Of a stretch of 59,701 nt of DNA, positions 23,080 to 31,611 are shown in pieces. Each line of letters opens with the position of its first letter. The stretch's first letter is position 1. The position numbers were made by a program, and so were the translations under genes. The notes under the pieces are model-generated. The model ran no database searches. It saw only the letters and a program-made list of their open reading frames with translations, and was not told the DNA's origin. Source of the stretch: Propionibacteriaceae bacterium (GTDB lineage: Bacteria > Actinomycetota > Actinomycetes > Propionibacteriales > Propionibacteriaceae); assembly GCA_017882685.1 (NCBI GenBank), contig JADGPA010000016.1:1-59701 (forward strand), written 5' to 3'.

Positions 23080-26000
23080 GATTCCTCCTTGACGACCGGC
23101 AGGGCTCGTTCGAGGCCCGCCAGTTGCGAGTAATAGTGCCAGCGTTCGTCGGCATCCGCTTGTGCAAGCAATACCAATTGCTCGGCCCTGGCCGGATTTG
23201 CCCGTGCCAGCATCGAAAAGCGCGTTTCGTTCATCATGAAGTCACTCACCGGGAGGGTTGGCTCCTTGCTGTCGAGATGCAGCGGCGAGCCCTCCGTCCC
23301 GGGACGGTACCGGTACAGCGGCCAGTACCCGCTGGCGACAGCTTCGCTTTGGTGACTCATCGACGTCGCCATGTCGATACCGTGCGCGATGCAGGTGGAA
23401 TAGGCGATCAGCAGCGACGGCCCCGGCCACGCCTGCGCCTCCAACATCGCGCGAATGGTCTGCTGTTGGTTAGCCCCGATGGCCAGCTGGGCGACGTAGA
23501 CATTGCCGTAGGCCTGGGCCAGCAGACCAAGATCCTTCTTCGGTGTCGACTTGCCCGCGGTCGCGAACTTCGCCGTCGCACCACGCGGTGTCGCCTTGGA
23601 CGCCTGCCCGCCGGTGTTGGAGTACACCTCGGTGTCGAGGACAAGGATGTTGACGTTCCGGCCGCTGCTCAGCACGTGGTCGAGGCCGCCATAGCCGATG
23701 TCGTAGGCCCACCCGTCGCCGCCGACGATCCACACCGCCTTGTCCACCAGCTCGTCCGCCAGGGAGAGCAACGCCCGGGCTTGGTCCTTCACGCTCCCTG
23801 AGGAGCCGGGGGTGAGGAACGAACCCCCGGCGTCATCCCCCACGTTCGCTGAGGAGGCTCGTGAGCTTGCGAACGAGGCGTCACGAAGGGCAGCTGAGAA
23901 GCTGGCGTCGGCGGCCCTTCGTGACGCAGGGACCGTTTCGAGATGCCTCCCCAGCACCCGCTTGAGCTCTGCGACGCGGGCGCGCTGCTCGGCGAGGACG
24001 GCTTCCTCGGACTGGTTGGCGGCAAGCAGGGCGTCGGCGAGGTCGTGGCCGACCTCGTTGCGCAGGAGTTCGAGGAGCCGGCGGGCCTCAGCCTGCTGCA
24101 ACTCCTGGGCGATTCGCATACCAAGTCCGAACTCGGCGTTGTCCTCGAACAGCGAGTTCGACCAGGCCGGGCCACGGCCGTCGGCGTTGGTCGTGTAGGG
24201 CGTGGTGGGCAGGTTGCCGCCGAAGATCGACGAGCACCCGGTGGCGTTGGCAACGATCATCCGGTCGCCGAACAGCTGGGTGAGCGTCTTGATGTACGGG
24301 GTCTCACCGCAACCGGAGCAGGCGAGCGAGAACTCGAACAGCGGCTGCAGTTGCGCGACCCCCTTCACCTGGTCGTGGCGCACCAGTGTCCGGTCGATCT
24401 CGGGGAGGCCCAGGAAATACTCGAAGTTCACCCGCTCGACCTCCCGGTGCTCTGCCGCAGGGAGCATGTTGAGCGACTTGTGCTTGAGTTCGCTCTTCGA
24501 GCGGGCGGGGCAGACGTCGACACAGATACCGCAGCCGGTGCAGTCGTCTGGCGCGACCTGGACGATCAGCTGCCGGCCCGGGAGCTGCCGATCCTTGTAC
24601 TCCTTGTGCTGCAGGGTCCCGGGCGCGTCGGCGAGGTCCTCGGGAGTGGCCAGCTTGATGCGGATGGCGGTGTGCGGGCAGGTGATCGCGCACTTGCCGC
24701 AGTCGATGCACAGCGAGGCATCCCAGATCGGAAGCTCTGCGGCAAGGCCGCGCTTCTCCCACTTCGCCGTCCCGGTGGGCCACGCCCCGTCCACCGGCAG
24801 CGCGCTCACCGGCAGCAGGTCACCCTGACCGTGCAGCATCGCGCCGGTGACCCGCCGGACGAAATCGCCTGACTCCTCGGGCAGCGCAGGCAGCCGGTGG
24901 GTGTGACTGGACGGCTGCAGCGCGGCCGGCAGTGGCTCAAGGGCTGCGATCGCCGCGTCGATGGCGGCGAAGTTGCGCTCGACGACGGTGCGGCCGCGAC
25001 GGCCGTAGGTCTTCTCCACCGACTCCTTGATCGCGGCGATCGCTTCGTCTGTCGGCAGCACGCCGGAGAGGTAGAAGAAGCACGGCTGCATGACGGTGTT
25101 GATCCGCCTGCCGAGGCCCACCGACTTCGCCACGGCTTCGGCATCGATCACCCAGGTGCGCAGCTTCTTGTACGCGATCTCCGCCTGCACCTCCACCGGG
25201 AGGTGGTCCCAGGTGTCGGGGCCGTACGGAGAGTTCAGCAGCAGGGTGGCGCCGGGCTTCGCCACATCGACCGTCTTCATGGCGGTGAGCAGGTCGAACT
25301 GACCGACGGCGACGAAGTCTGCCCGCTCGACAAGGTAGGTGGCCCGTACCGGCGAGCTGCCGAACCGGAGGTGGGAGACGGTGACGGCCCCCGCCTTGCG
25401 GGAGTCGTAGACGAAATAGCCCTGCGCATGGGCGTCGGGCTGCTCGCCGATGATCTTCACCGAGTTCTTGGCTGCGCCGACGGTGCCGTCCGACCCCAGC
25501 CCGAAGAACACGGCGGAGAGGTGGTCGTCGGGAACGCGGAAGTCGTGGTCCGGCGTGAGCGAGAGGTGCGTGACGTCGTCGATGATGCCGACGGTGAACC
25601 GCGGCTTGGGGTCGGCCTTCGACAACTCGTCGAACACCGCCTTCGCCATCGCCGGGGTGAACTCCTTGCTGGACAGGCCGTAACGCCCGCCGATGACACG
25701 CGTTTCGGCGGCCCTTCGTGGCGCTCGCTGCACCGGCTCCTCAGGGACCGTTCCTCCACCCACGGTCCCTGAGGAGGCTGGTGAGCTTGCGCGTTCTCCA
25801 CCCACGGTCCCTGAGGAGGCTGGTGAGCTTGCGAACGAGCCGTCACGAAGGGCGTGCGACGCGGTGGCCAAAGCAACCAGGACGTCGGCGTGCAGCGGCT
25901 CGGCAGGCGCGCCGACCTCCTTGGTGCGGTCGAGGACGGCGATGCTGGTGACCGTCGGCGGCAGCGCGGCAAGGAACGCGTCGGTCGGGAACGGCCGGTA

Positions 26001-26936
26001 CAGCCGGACGGTGAGCATGCCGACCTTCTCGCCGCGACGGACGAGCTCGTCGACGGTCTCTGCGAGGCAGCCGGCCGACGATCCCATCGCGACCACCACG
26101 CGCTCGGCATCGGGAGCGCCGTGGTAGTCGACCAGCGAGTAGCGCCGTCCGGTGCGCGCTGCCAGCTCGTCGAACACCTGGGCCACGGTCTCGGGCACCG
26201 CGAAGTGGAACGGGTTGGCCGCCTCGGCCGCCTGGAAGAACGTGTCGGGGTTCTCCGCGACGCCGCGGATCACGGGTGCGTCCGGGGTGAGCCCGCGGGC
26301 ACGATGGGCCAGCACGTCGTCCTCACGCACGAGGGCGCGCAGGTCGCCGTCGCCCAGAAGCGCGATGGTGCTCACCTCGTGGCTGGTACGGAAGCCGTCG
26401 AAGAAGTGCACGAACGGCACCCGGGTGCGCAGCGTCGCCGCATGCGCGACCAGGGCGAAATCGTGCGCCTCCTGCACCGAGGATGCGGCCAGCATCGCCC
26501 AGCCGGTCATGCGGGCGGTCATCACGTCGGAATGGTCGCCGAAGATGCTCAGGGCGTGGGTGGCGACCGTCCGCGCAGCGACGTGGATCACCGCAGGCGT
26601 GAGCTCGCCGGCGATCTTGAACATGTTGGGGAGCATCAGCAGCAGGCCCTGCGACGCGGTGAAGGTTGTCCCGAGCGTGCCTTTGGTGACAGCGCCGTGG
26701 AGCGCGCCGGCCGCGCCGGCCTCGGACTGGAGCTCAACGACCTCGGGGACGCCGCCCCACAGGTTCGGCTTGCCCCCGGCCGACCAGGCGTCCGCCGATT
26801 CGCCCATTGCCGACGACGGAGTGATCGGATAGATCGCGATCACCTCGCTGAGGGCGTGCGCAACGCGCGCGACGGCCTCGTTCCCGTCCAGCGTTGCGCG
26901 GTCTACACGTCCACTGGCCACCCGATCTTCGATCAC
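23076..26936 (-). CDS. nifJ: Pyruvate:ferredoxin (flavodoxin) oxidoreductase with two in-frame repeat insertions
   Basis: A 1286-residue single-chain enzyme that converts pyruvate and CoA to acetyl-CoA and CO2, reducing ferredoxin or flavodoxin. The N-terminal 'IAIYPITPSSAMGE' is the pyruvate/TPP domain I, 'VIGGRYGLSSKEFTPAMAKAVFDEL' starts domain III, two 4Fe-4S ferredoxin motifs (CIDCGKCAITCPH and CTGCGICVDVCP) follow, then the C-terminal TPP part with CSGCGETPY, NATGCSSIFGGNLP and GGDGWAYDIGYGGLDH, and further cysteine 'YSTCIAHG'. Usual length is about 1170-1200. The extra residues come from two low-complexity segments at about 358-409 and 998-1049, each made of palindromic repeat DNA. Both keep the frame. 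The start at 26936 is an ATG; the frame continues intact to the stop. Confidence 0.94.
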   Translation of the reverse strand: MIEDRVASGRVDRATLDGNEAVARVAHALSEVIAIYPITPSSAMGESADAWSAGGKPNLWGGVPEVVELQSEAGAAGALHGAVTKGTLGTTFTASQGLLLMLPNMFKIAGELTPAVIHVAARTVATHALSIFGDHSDVMTARMTGWAMLAASSVQEAHDFALVAHAATLRTRVPFVHFFDGFRTSHEVSTIALLGDGDLRALVREDDVLAHRARGLTPDAPVIRGVAENPDTFFQAAEAANPFHFAVPETVAQVFDELAARTGRRYSLVDYHGAPDAERVVVAMGSSAGCLAETVDELVRRGEKVGMLTVRLYRPFPTDAFLAALPPTVTSIAVLDRTKEVGAPAEPLHADVLVALATASHALRDGSFASSPASSGTVGGERASSPASSGTVGGGTVPEEPVQRAPRRAAETRVIGGRYGLSSKEFTPAMAKAVFDELSKADPKPRFTVGIIDDVTHLSLTPDHDFRVPDDHLSAVFFGLGSDGTVGAAKNSVKIIGEQPDAHAQGYFVYDSRKAGAVTVSHLRFGSSPVRATYLVERADFVAVGQFDLLTAMKTVDVAKPGATLLLNSPYGPDTWDHLPVEVQAEIAYKKLRTWVIDAEAVAKSVGLGRRINTVMQPCFFYLSGVLPTDEAIAAIKESVEKTYGRRGRTVVERNFAAIDAAIAALEPLPAALQPSSHTHRLPALPEESGDFVRRVTGAMLHGQGDLLPVSALPVDGAWPTGTAKWEKRGLAAELPIWDASLCIDCGKCAITCPHTAIRIKLATPEDLADAPGTLQHKEYKDRQLPGRQLIVQVAPDDCTGCGICVDVCPARSKSELKHKSLNMLPAAEHREVERVNFEYFLGLPEIDRTLVRHDQVKGVAQLQPLFEFSLACSGCGETPYIKTLTQLFGDRMIVANATGCSSIFGGNLPTTPYTTNADGRGPAWSNSLFEDNAEFGLGMRIAQELQQAEARRLLELLRNEVGHDLADALLAANQSEEAVLAEQRARVAELKRVLGRHLETVPASRRAADASFSAALRDASFASSRASSANVGDDAGGSFLTPGSSGSVKDQARALLSLADELVDKAVWIVGGDGWAYDIGYGGLDHVLSSGRNVNILVLDTEVYSNTGGQASKATPRGATAKFATAGKSTPKKDLGLLAQAYGNVYVAQLAIGANQQQTIRAMLEAQAWPGPSLLIAYSTCIAHGIDMATSMSHQSEAVASGYWPLYRYRPGTEGSPLHLDSKEPTLPVSDFMMNETRFSMLARANPARAEQLVLLAQADADERWHYYSQLAGLERALPVVKEES
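23790..23945. repeat. REP-like palindromic repeats inside nifJ (second insertion)
   Basis: This segment contains CCCTGAGGAG followed by a GGGGG/CCCCC hairpin, then GCTGAGGAGGCTCGTGAGCTTGCGAACGAGGCGTCACGAAGGGC-like sequence (23848-23891) and finally the inverted GCCCTTCGTGACGCAGGGACCG (23914-23935). The ends match those of the other nifJ insertion in both orientations. It encodes about 50 residues of Ala/Ser/Gly-rich sequence in nifJ where relatives have a short loop. Confidence 0.8.
25710..25862. repeat. REP-like palindromic repeats inside nifJ (first insertion)
   Basis: The block holds an inverted copy (GCCCTTCGTGGCGCTC...CTCCTCAGGGACCG), then two direct copies of CACGGTCCCTGAGGAGGCTGGTGAGCTTGCG starting at 25761 and 25803 (period 42 nt) and ends CGTCACGAAGGGC at about 25853. 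A 42-nt period is 14 codons, so nifJ gains a repeated 14-residue unit ASSPASSGTVGGER. The two copies and the inverted copy have the layout of paired bacterial REP elements. Confidence 0.82.
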
Positions 26937-26953
26937 CCGGTCATTCTCGCGCC

Positions 26954-29900
26954 TCAGAGGGGCTGACGGCCGACCGTCCCGACGATGGCTTTCCGGTACT
27001 CGGGATTGCTGAACCGGGCATATTCCGCCTCCGCAGCCTTGATCCGGGTCGCGACGTCGAGCCGTTCGGTGGGCTCCTCGTTGCCGGGGGTCGTGCTGAA
27101 CTGCTGCAGCGCGGCGAGGCCGGCTGCCGCGCGGGTGGCCGCCGCGGCCTGCTTGGCGTCCAGCCGGGCCCCGTACCAGTCCGAGCCGACGATCGACTCC
27201 CGGGTGAACAGGGCGCGGAACTCCGGGGAGTCCAGGACCCAGCCTTCGGCGGTTCGTCCGTTGGCCATGATCTCGAGGAGGGCCCGCAGCGGCGGGATGG
27301 CCAGCGCGATCGTTGCATCGTCGAAGTAGGCCTGAGCGACCCGCTGGTGGGTCGTGACGATGGTGGCCATCGACTCGGCGAACACGTCGGGGTCCTGCAG
27401 CTCGGGACGCAACATCTCCTCGGTGAAGACAGCGTGCGGGTGCAGGAAGATGCGGCCGAAGTACTTGCGCGCGAACGCCTGCGTCATTCGGTAGCCCAGG
27501 CGACTGGCCAGCACAGGCTGCCCGTTGTGCTCGAAATCCTCCATCTTCTCCAGGGCGCCCTCGGTGTAGAGGTTGGCGGCCGTGCGCTCCTTCGCGGTCA
27601 TCCGGGAGAACACCTCAGGCACGAGCATCGAGATGTCGTGCTCCACCCGGAAGTTCGGTCCGACGTAGCCGGCGCACGAGACCCAGCCGTCGTAGCCGGT
27701 GAGCGCGTACGAGAGCAGGGCTGCATTCAGATCGATGATGGCGGGCAGGGCGTTGAACGGACCCTTTGTCATCGCACCCTCGGAGCCGGCTCCGGTGGTG
27801 GACGGCGACTTGCCGGTCATCGAGGAGATGAATTCGGCGAAGAGTTCCGGCAACTCCAGGAAGTGCAGCGGGCTGAACGAGCACAGGGGCGGCACCGGAC
27901 CGTCGGGTGGGTTGTTCCGCCGGCCGGCGGCGACCACGTCCACCGGCAGCGGCAGGGCCGCGTGGGACGGCAGTCGGCGGACCAGGTGCGCGGCAAGGTC
28001 GGCAACGGCCGTGGCGGCTGCGTTCGTGCGGTCGGGCCTCTTCTGCAGGTAGCGCGGGTTCTTGCTGGGCTTGCCCAGAACGAGCCGCGGGTTGGCCGAG
28101 CTGACGAAGAAGGCCGGTGAACTGCCTTCCGCGGAATCGGCGACAGCGCTGATCAGGTTCGCCATCGGCGCGGTGAACGCGGAGAACGCCACCGCGTCGT
28201 CGCGCATCTCGATGGCGTCGGCGCGGGTGAGCGGCTCGAAGTTGGAGAGGAACGTGCCGGGGCCGGCGATGTCGGCTTCGGCCTGCTTGTCGTAACCGCG
28301 GTGGATGGCGTCGTCGGGACGCTGGAACAGCAGCTCCTCGCAGTTTTCCACCAGCTTGTAGGACCGACCGGTGGGCAGCCCAACCATGTGGCCATCGACG
28401 ACGACGGAGGCGGTGATGTCGTCCTCGGTCTGCACCTTCACGGCCGGGTTGAAGTCATGCCGCAGGCCGAACAGCCGCCACGAGCCATCGGTGTCGAAGC
28501 CCACCCGCAGCATGTTGACGTTGATCTTGTCGCCGTCCAGCCGCAGGGCGTTGCCGAGGCGCCCGTTGATGATGCCGACGGTGAAGTGGCCGCGCCAGTC
28601 GCTGCCCCACTCCGGTCGGTAGAAGCGCTTGACGACGAAGACGAGCTCCTTGATGTGCTGGGGGATCGAGTTCAGCCAGGCGCTGTAGTCACCCGTGTAC
28701 TCGGTCTCCGAGGGGGTCAGCAGCTTGATCACGCTGCCGATGCTCCGGTCGTCGTCGAGGATCAGCCGCCGGTCCGTGCCGTTGGCCGACGGGTCGGCGA
28801 ATCGGTCGGAAAAGTCCTTGGCGAGGATGGCAGCCACCGCGTCCATGTCGTTGTCGAAGTCGGGCGAGTAGGCGTTGCCGAAGATGAATGCGTCGGTGAT
28901 GGCCTTGGAGATCTCGGACTTGCCGCCACCGGAGACGGTGCTCGGCTTGTGGCAACTGGTCGCTGTCGGGACGGTGCCGACGAGGCTCCACTGGGTGCGG
29001 TCGGCGGCCTGCTGCACCATTCGCACCTGGTAGCCGTCAGGGCTGAGGTAGGTCTTGTCCGCCCGCAGGCGAAGCGAGCCCTGGCCGTTGTCAGGGTTGT
29101 CCCAGGTGACGGTGAGGGTGCGCAGCGAGTAGGTCGGGTTGGAAGGCACCAGCACGATGTGTGGCTGCTCGGCGTCCAGCGCGTGTCCCTCGGGCTGCGC
29201 GACGAAGCGGTCGGGGTCGCGCTCGCGCACGCTGGCGAGGGTGTACTCCGTGCCGGCGGAGCTGACCGTGTACTCCTGGCCCAGGTTGTAGCTGGGGAAC
29301 ACCAGCGCGCCGCCGGCGTGTTCCTCCTCGGCGTTGCCGAAGAGGTTCGCCGAGTAGCTGATCTGGGTCTTCACTTCCTTCTTGCAGTAGCCGAAGTAGT
29401 TGTCGGCGATCACGGTGACGATCACGCCGCGGGCGTCGCGGGCGCACGCCTTGAACGCCTGACCGCCGTTGTACAGCTCGCCCTCGTCCGTCCAGCACAT
29501 GCCGTCACGCCGCTGACGGTCGGTGGCCTCGCTGGTGTGCGGCAGGCCGAGGGACGCCTTGGTGACGCGGGTGAGGTGGGGGGCGAGGATGACCGCACCG
29601 GTGTGGCCGGTCCAGGTCTCCGGCTTCAGGGAGGCGTCATTCTCCGGCAGGTAAGGGTCGCCACCGTTGCCGAAGATGCCTTCGACGAAGTCGAGGTTGG
29701 CCACGAGCCCACCGGGCACGATGAACCGGGTCTCCATGCGCTTCTCACGCACGTAGCCGGGCACGGCCGGCGCAACCAGCGGACGCAGCTGGAGGGAGAC
29801 GAAGCAGGACGCCGGCTCCTCCTGGTTGGCGGTGTAGGGAAGCACCAGGTCGACCTGCGGGGGCTGGAACGCGAGCTCCAGCAGCCGGGCGAACACCGCC

Positions 29901-30349
29901 TTCGGCACGCCGATCTTGTCGTCGGGGATCGGCAGGCCGCCCTCGGCGATGTGGAACACGCCCGCGGTGGTGCGGCGGTCGTTCGCCGGGTTGTGGAGGA
30001 CGCCGTTCGCCAGCCGGTAGCTGCTCAGCAGCGGGGAGTTGTAGGAGTCCGCGTCGTATGGCAGCGACAGCTCGCGGGCAAGCCCGGCCTCGTCGAGCAC
30101 GAACGTTCGACGGGGGAGCTTGGGGCTCACCCCCGTGTCGGCCAGGTAGTCGTCCAGCCAGTTCTGGATACGGCTGTCCGCCGCGCACAGCCGGTCGGCG
30201 AGGCGCCGGCTCAGTTCGCGCTGCCGGGCGAGGATCGGCGCGACGAGCTTCGCCGTCTGCGTGTCCTGGACCTCGGCGGGCAGCGGCAGGCCGAGCTGGG
30301 CCAGACGGAGACTGATGGCGGCATTCTGGGTCGGGGCCATGCCCCCCAT
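26954..30349 (-). CDS. Probable pyrophosphate-dependent PEP carboxykinase (PEP carboxytransphosphorylase)
   Basis: A soluble protein of 1131 residues with no transmembrane segment or signal. Visible motifs are ADNYFGYCKKEVKTQISYSANL at about residues 313-335 and a P-loop-like GGGKSEISK at about 473-481, which matches the kinase-type loop of PEPCK enzymes. Length near 1130-1190 and these motifs fit the PPi-type PEPCK described from Entamoeba and Propionibacterium freudenreichii: PEP + CO2 + Pi to oxaloacetate + PPi, and the reverse. I recognise it from memory of that family; I could not compare sequences. The context, 18 nt from the start of nifJ, suits a pyruvate/PEP node. Starts at 30340 (ATG) and 30358 (TTG) are alternatives. 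Confidence 0.72.
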   Translation of the reverse strand: MGGMAPTQNAAISLRLAQLGLPLPAEVQDTQTAKLVAPILARQRELSRRLADRLCAADSRIQNWLDDYLADTGVSPKLPRRTFVLDEAGLARELSLPYDADSYNSPLLSSYRLANGVLHNPANDRRTTAGVFHIAEGGLPIPDDKIGVPKAVFARLLELAFQPPQVDLVLPYTANQEEPASCFVSLQLRPLVAPAVPGYVREKRMETRFIVPGGLVANLDFVEGIFGNGGDPYLPENDASLKPETWTGHTGAVILAPHLTRVTKASLGLPHTSEATDRQRRDGMCWTDEGELYNGGQAFKACARDARGVIVTVIADNYFGYCKKEVKTQISYSANLFGNAEEEHAGGALVFPSYNLGQEYTVSSAGTEYTLASVRERDPDRFVAQPEGHALDAEQPHIVLVPSNPTYSLRTLTVTWDNPDNGQGSLRLRADKTYLSPDGYQVRMVQQAADRTQWSLVGTVPTATSCHKPSTVSGGGKSEISKAITDAFIFGNAYSPDFDNDMDAVAAILAKDFSDRFADPSANGTDRRLILDDDRSIGSVIKLLTPSETEYTGDYSAWLNSIPQHIKELVFVVKRFYRPEWGSDWRGHFTVGIINGRLGNALRLDGDKINVNMLRVGFDTDGSWRLFGLRHDFNPAVKVQTEDDITASVVVDGHMVGLPTGRSYKLVENCEELLFQRPDDAIHRGYDKQAEADIAGPGTFLSNFEPLTRADAIEMRDDAVAFSAFTAPMANLISAVADSAEGSSPAFFVSSANPRLVLGKPSKNPRYLQKRPDRTNAAATAVADLAAHLVRRLPSHAALPLPVDVVAAGRRNNPPDGPVPPLCSFSPLHFLELPELFAEFISSMTGKSPSTTGAGSEGAMTKGPFNALPAIIDLNAALLSYALTGYDGWVSCAGYVGPNFRVEHDISMLVPEVFSRMTAKERTAANLYTEGALEKMEDFEHNGQPVLASRLGYRMTQAFARKYFGRIFLHPHAVFTEEMLRPELQDPDVFAESMATIVTTHQRVAQAYFDDATIALAIPPLRALLEIMANGRTAEGWVLDSPEFRALFTRESIVGSDWYGARLDAKQAAAATRAAAGLAALQQFSTTPGNEEPTERLDVATRIKAAEAEYARFSNPEYRKAIVGTVGRQPL

Positions 30350-30508
30350 TGTGGTCAACGATCACCCGCGCCGGCGTCTGGTCTCGCCCCGGCCGGACGG
30401 GCTTGACGCGCAGGCGCCGTCCTGATGACCGGCCGGCCCCTGCCGGAGTCCCGCCTGGAACCGGGTCATCGTTGGCGGGGCAAGCACCCCAGGGCACGAG
30501 CGTGCAAT

Positions 30509-30522
30509 CCCCCAAAAGGGGG
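30509..30522. promoter_or_regulatory. CCCCC-AAAA-GGGGG hairpin between PEPCK and membrane-protein genes
   Basis: A 5-bp GC stem with a four-A loop, followed 9 nt later by a related sequence ACCCCAAAAG and then the 10-bp palindrome AAAGCGCTTT at 30538-30547. The region is the divergent promoter area of the probable PEPCK gene (start 30349) and the membrane-protein gene (start 30629). A regulator or attenuator is plausible; no consensus promoter is obvious. Confidence 0.45.
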
Positions 30523-30591
30523 ACTGGAATCACCCCAAAAGCGCTTTCCGGCCGATATTAGGCGTCCGCCGGTCCCATTCTTATGCGAACC

Positions 30592-30611
30592 TTGGTGGCC
30601 TTTGCCACCAA
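30592..30611 (+). promoter_or_regulatory. 8-bp hairpin or operator just upstream of the 30629 gene
   Basis: TTGGTGGC and GCCACCAA are exact reverse complements separated by four bases, ending 17 nt before the ATG at 30629. It could be an operator or a 5'UTR hairpin in front of the membrane-protein gene. Confidence 0.5.
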
Positions 30612-30628
30612 ACGGGTAGCCTGTTCCC

Positions 30629-31258
30629 ATGGGGTATGTATGGGCAGGTGTGATCGAAATAGGCTTGGGACTGGTTTTCTGTTTCCTCGGCCACTCGGCC
30701 GCAAGGGTGGTCCTGGGCCTGTGGGGGGCCGTGATCGGCTACTTTGCGGGAGCGCTGCTGTACGTGGCGCTCTACCAGTGGCTGGGCGGCGGCTGGATCG
30801 CAGCCGTGCCCGACTGGGTCTTCTCCGTTGCGCTGGCGCTGGTGATGGCCTGGCTGTCCTTCGCCTTCTACGCGATGGGCGTGCTGCTGTCCATGGGGGC
30901 AGTGGGCTGGGCGATCGGCCAGGTGGTCTCTCAGGGTCTGCACCTTCCCGCGTGGCTGACCCTCGCGCTCTCGGTTGTTCTCGCCGCGGGGTTGGTCATG
31001 GTCGGCTGGGCGATGAACCTCCCGCGCCTCCTGCTGATCCTGATCACAGCCCTTGTCGGCGCCGCGGGGGTCATCGACGGCGTCCAGCAGATCATGGGGC
31101 ACCGTCTACCCTGGGCCGACGAGGCGTTCTGGCGCCTGCAGACCAACACGGCCGTGGTCTGGAGCGCTGCGTACATCGTGCTGGTGATCCTGGGCATTTT
31201 CGTGCAGGCCAGGCAGAAGTCCGGGCGGACGCTGCGCGAGGCCTACGGCAAGGACTGA
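30629..31258 (+). CDS. DUF4203-like multi-pass membrane protein
   Basis: A 209-residue protein with about seven hydrophobic helices spaced evenly ('GVIEIGLGLVFCFLG', 'VVLGLWGAVIGYFAGALLY', 'FSVALALVMAWLSFAFYAMGVLLSMGAVGWAIG', 'LALSVVLAAGLVMVGWAM', 'LLLILITALVGAAGVIDGVQQI', 'VVWSAAYIVLVILGIFVQ') and a short basic C-terminal tail. The small-residue-rich membrane pattern resembles DUF4203/TM7S3-like proteins. No catalytic residues stand out. Function unknown; it starts its own transcription unit, divergent from the PEPCK gene. Confidence 0.75.
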   Translation: MGYVWAGVIEIGLGLVFCFLGHSAARVVLGLWGAVIGYFAGALLYVALYQWLGGGWIAAVPDWVFSVALALVMAWLSFAFYAMGVLLSMGAVGWAIGQVVSQGLHLPAWLTLALSVVLAAGLVMVGWAMNLPRLLLILITALVGAAGVIDGVQQIMGHRLPWADEAFWRLQTNTAVVWSAAYIVLVILGIFVQARQKSGRTLREAYGKD

Positions 31259-31611
31259 GCCGATCCTGCTGATTGCGTCGCTGCACAATTGCCGCATTCT
31301 CGGCCGCGTTTCTCCGCGTCCGGGAAATCAGATATCGCGGCTGGCCAGGAATCTGCCGTCGGCATCAAGATGAATGGCCGTACAAGCTTCTCAACCCGCT
31401 GACGCTCGCTCATCAAGACGGGGAGCCGACGCCCGAAGCGCTCCACGGCAGTCCTCAGACGGCCCGCAGCCACCAGCCGCTCATCAAGGCAAGGCGGGCC
31501 CGGATTGCGCCGACGCTTGGCGCCGCTGATCGATTCCGTCGTGTGAGGCCGGCGGGTCAGTCCGATCGGATTCCTGCGCCGCAGATCGGGTGCGTGAAAT
31601 AGGATCGGTGC
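31259..31611. other. Gap of about 350 bp without a recognised gene
   Basis: No convincing gene. A minus-strand frame from about 31600 down to 31243 is stop-free and reads '...DERLVAAGRLRTAVERFGRRLPVLMSERQRVEKL...' ; this has a soluble-protein look but lacks a good start or family motif, and it could be a remnant. The plus strand of the last 60 bp must hold the promoter of the next gene ('TAGGATCGGTG' lies just upstream of the start). Confidence 0.4.

Noticed and set aside
25710-25862. CRISPR array
   Set aside because: Copies are palindromic, only two direct units of 42 nt with no distinct spacers, and lie inside the nifJ coding frame.
28301-30406. 701-residue frame on the plus strand opposite the probable PEPCK gene
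   Set aside because: Composition is that of a high-GC antisense shadow (Val/Gly/His/Arg/Asp-rich, no domains), and the opposite strand encodes recognisable motifs.
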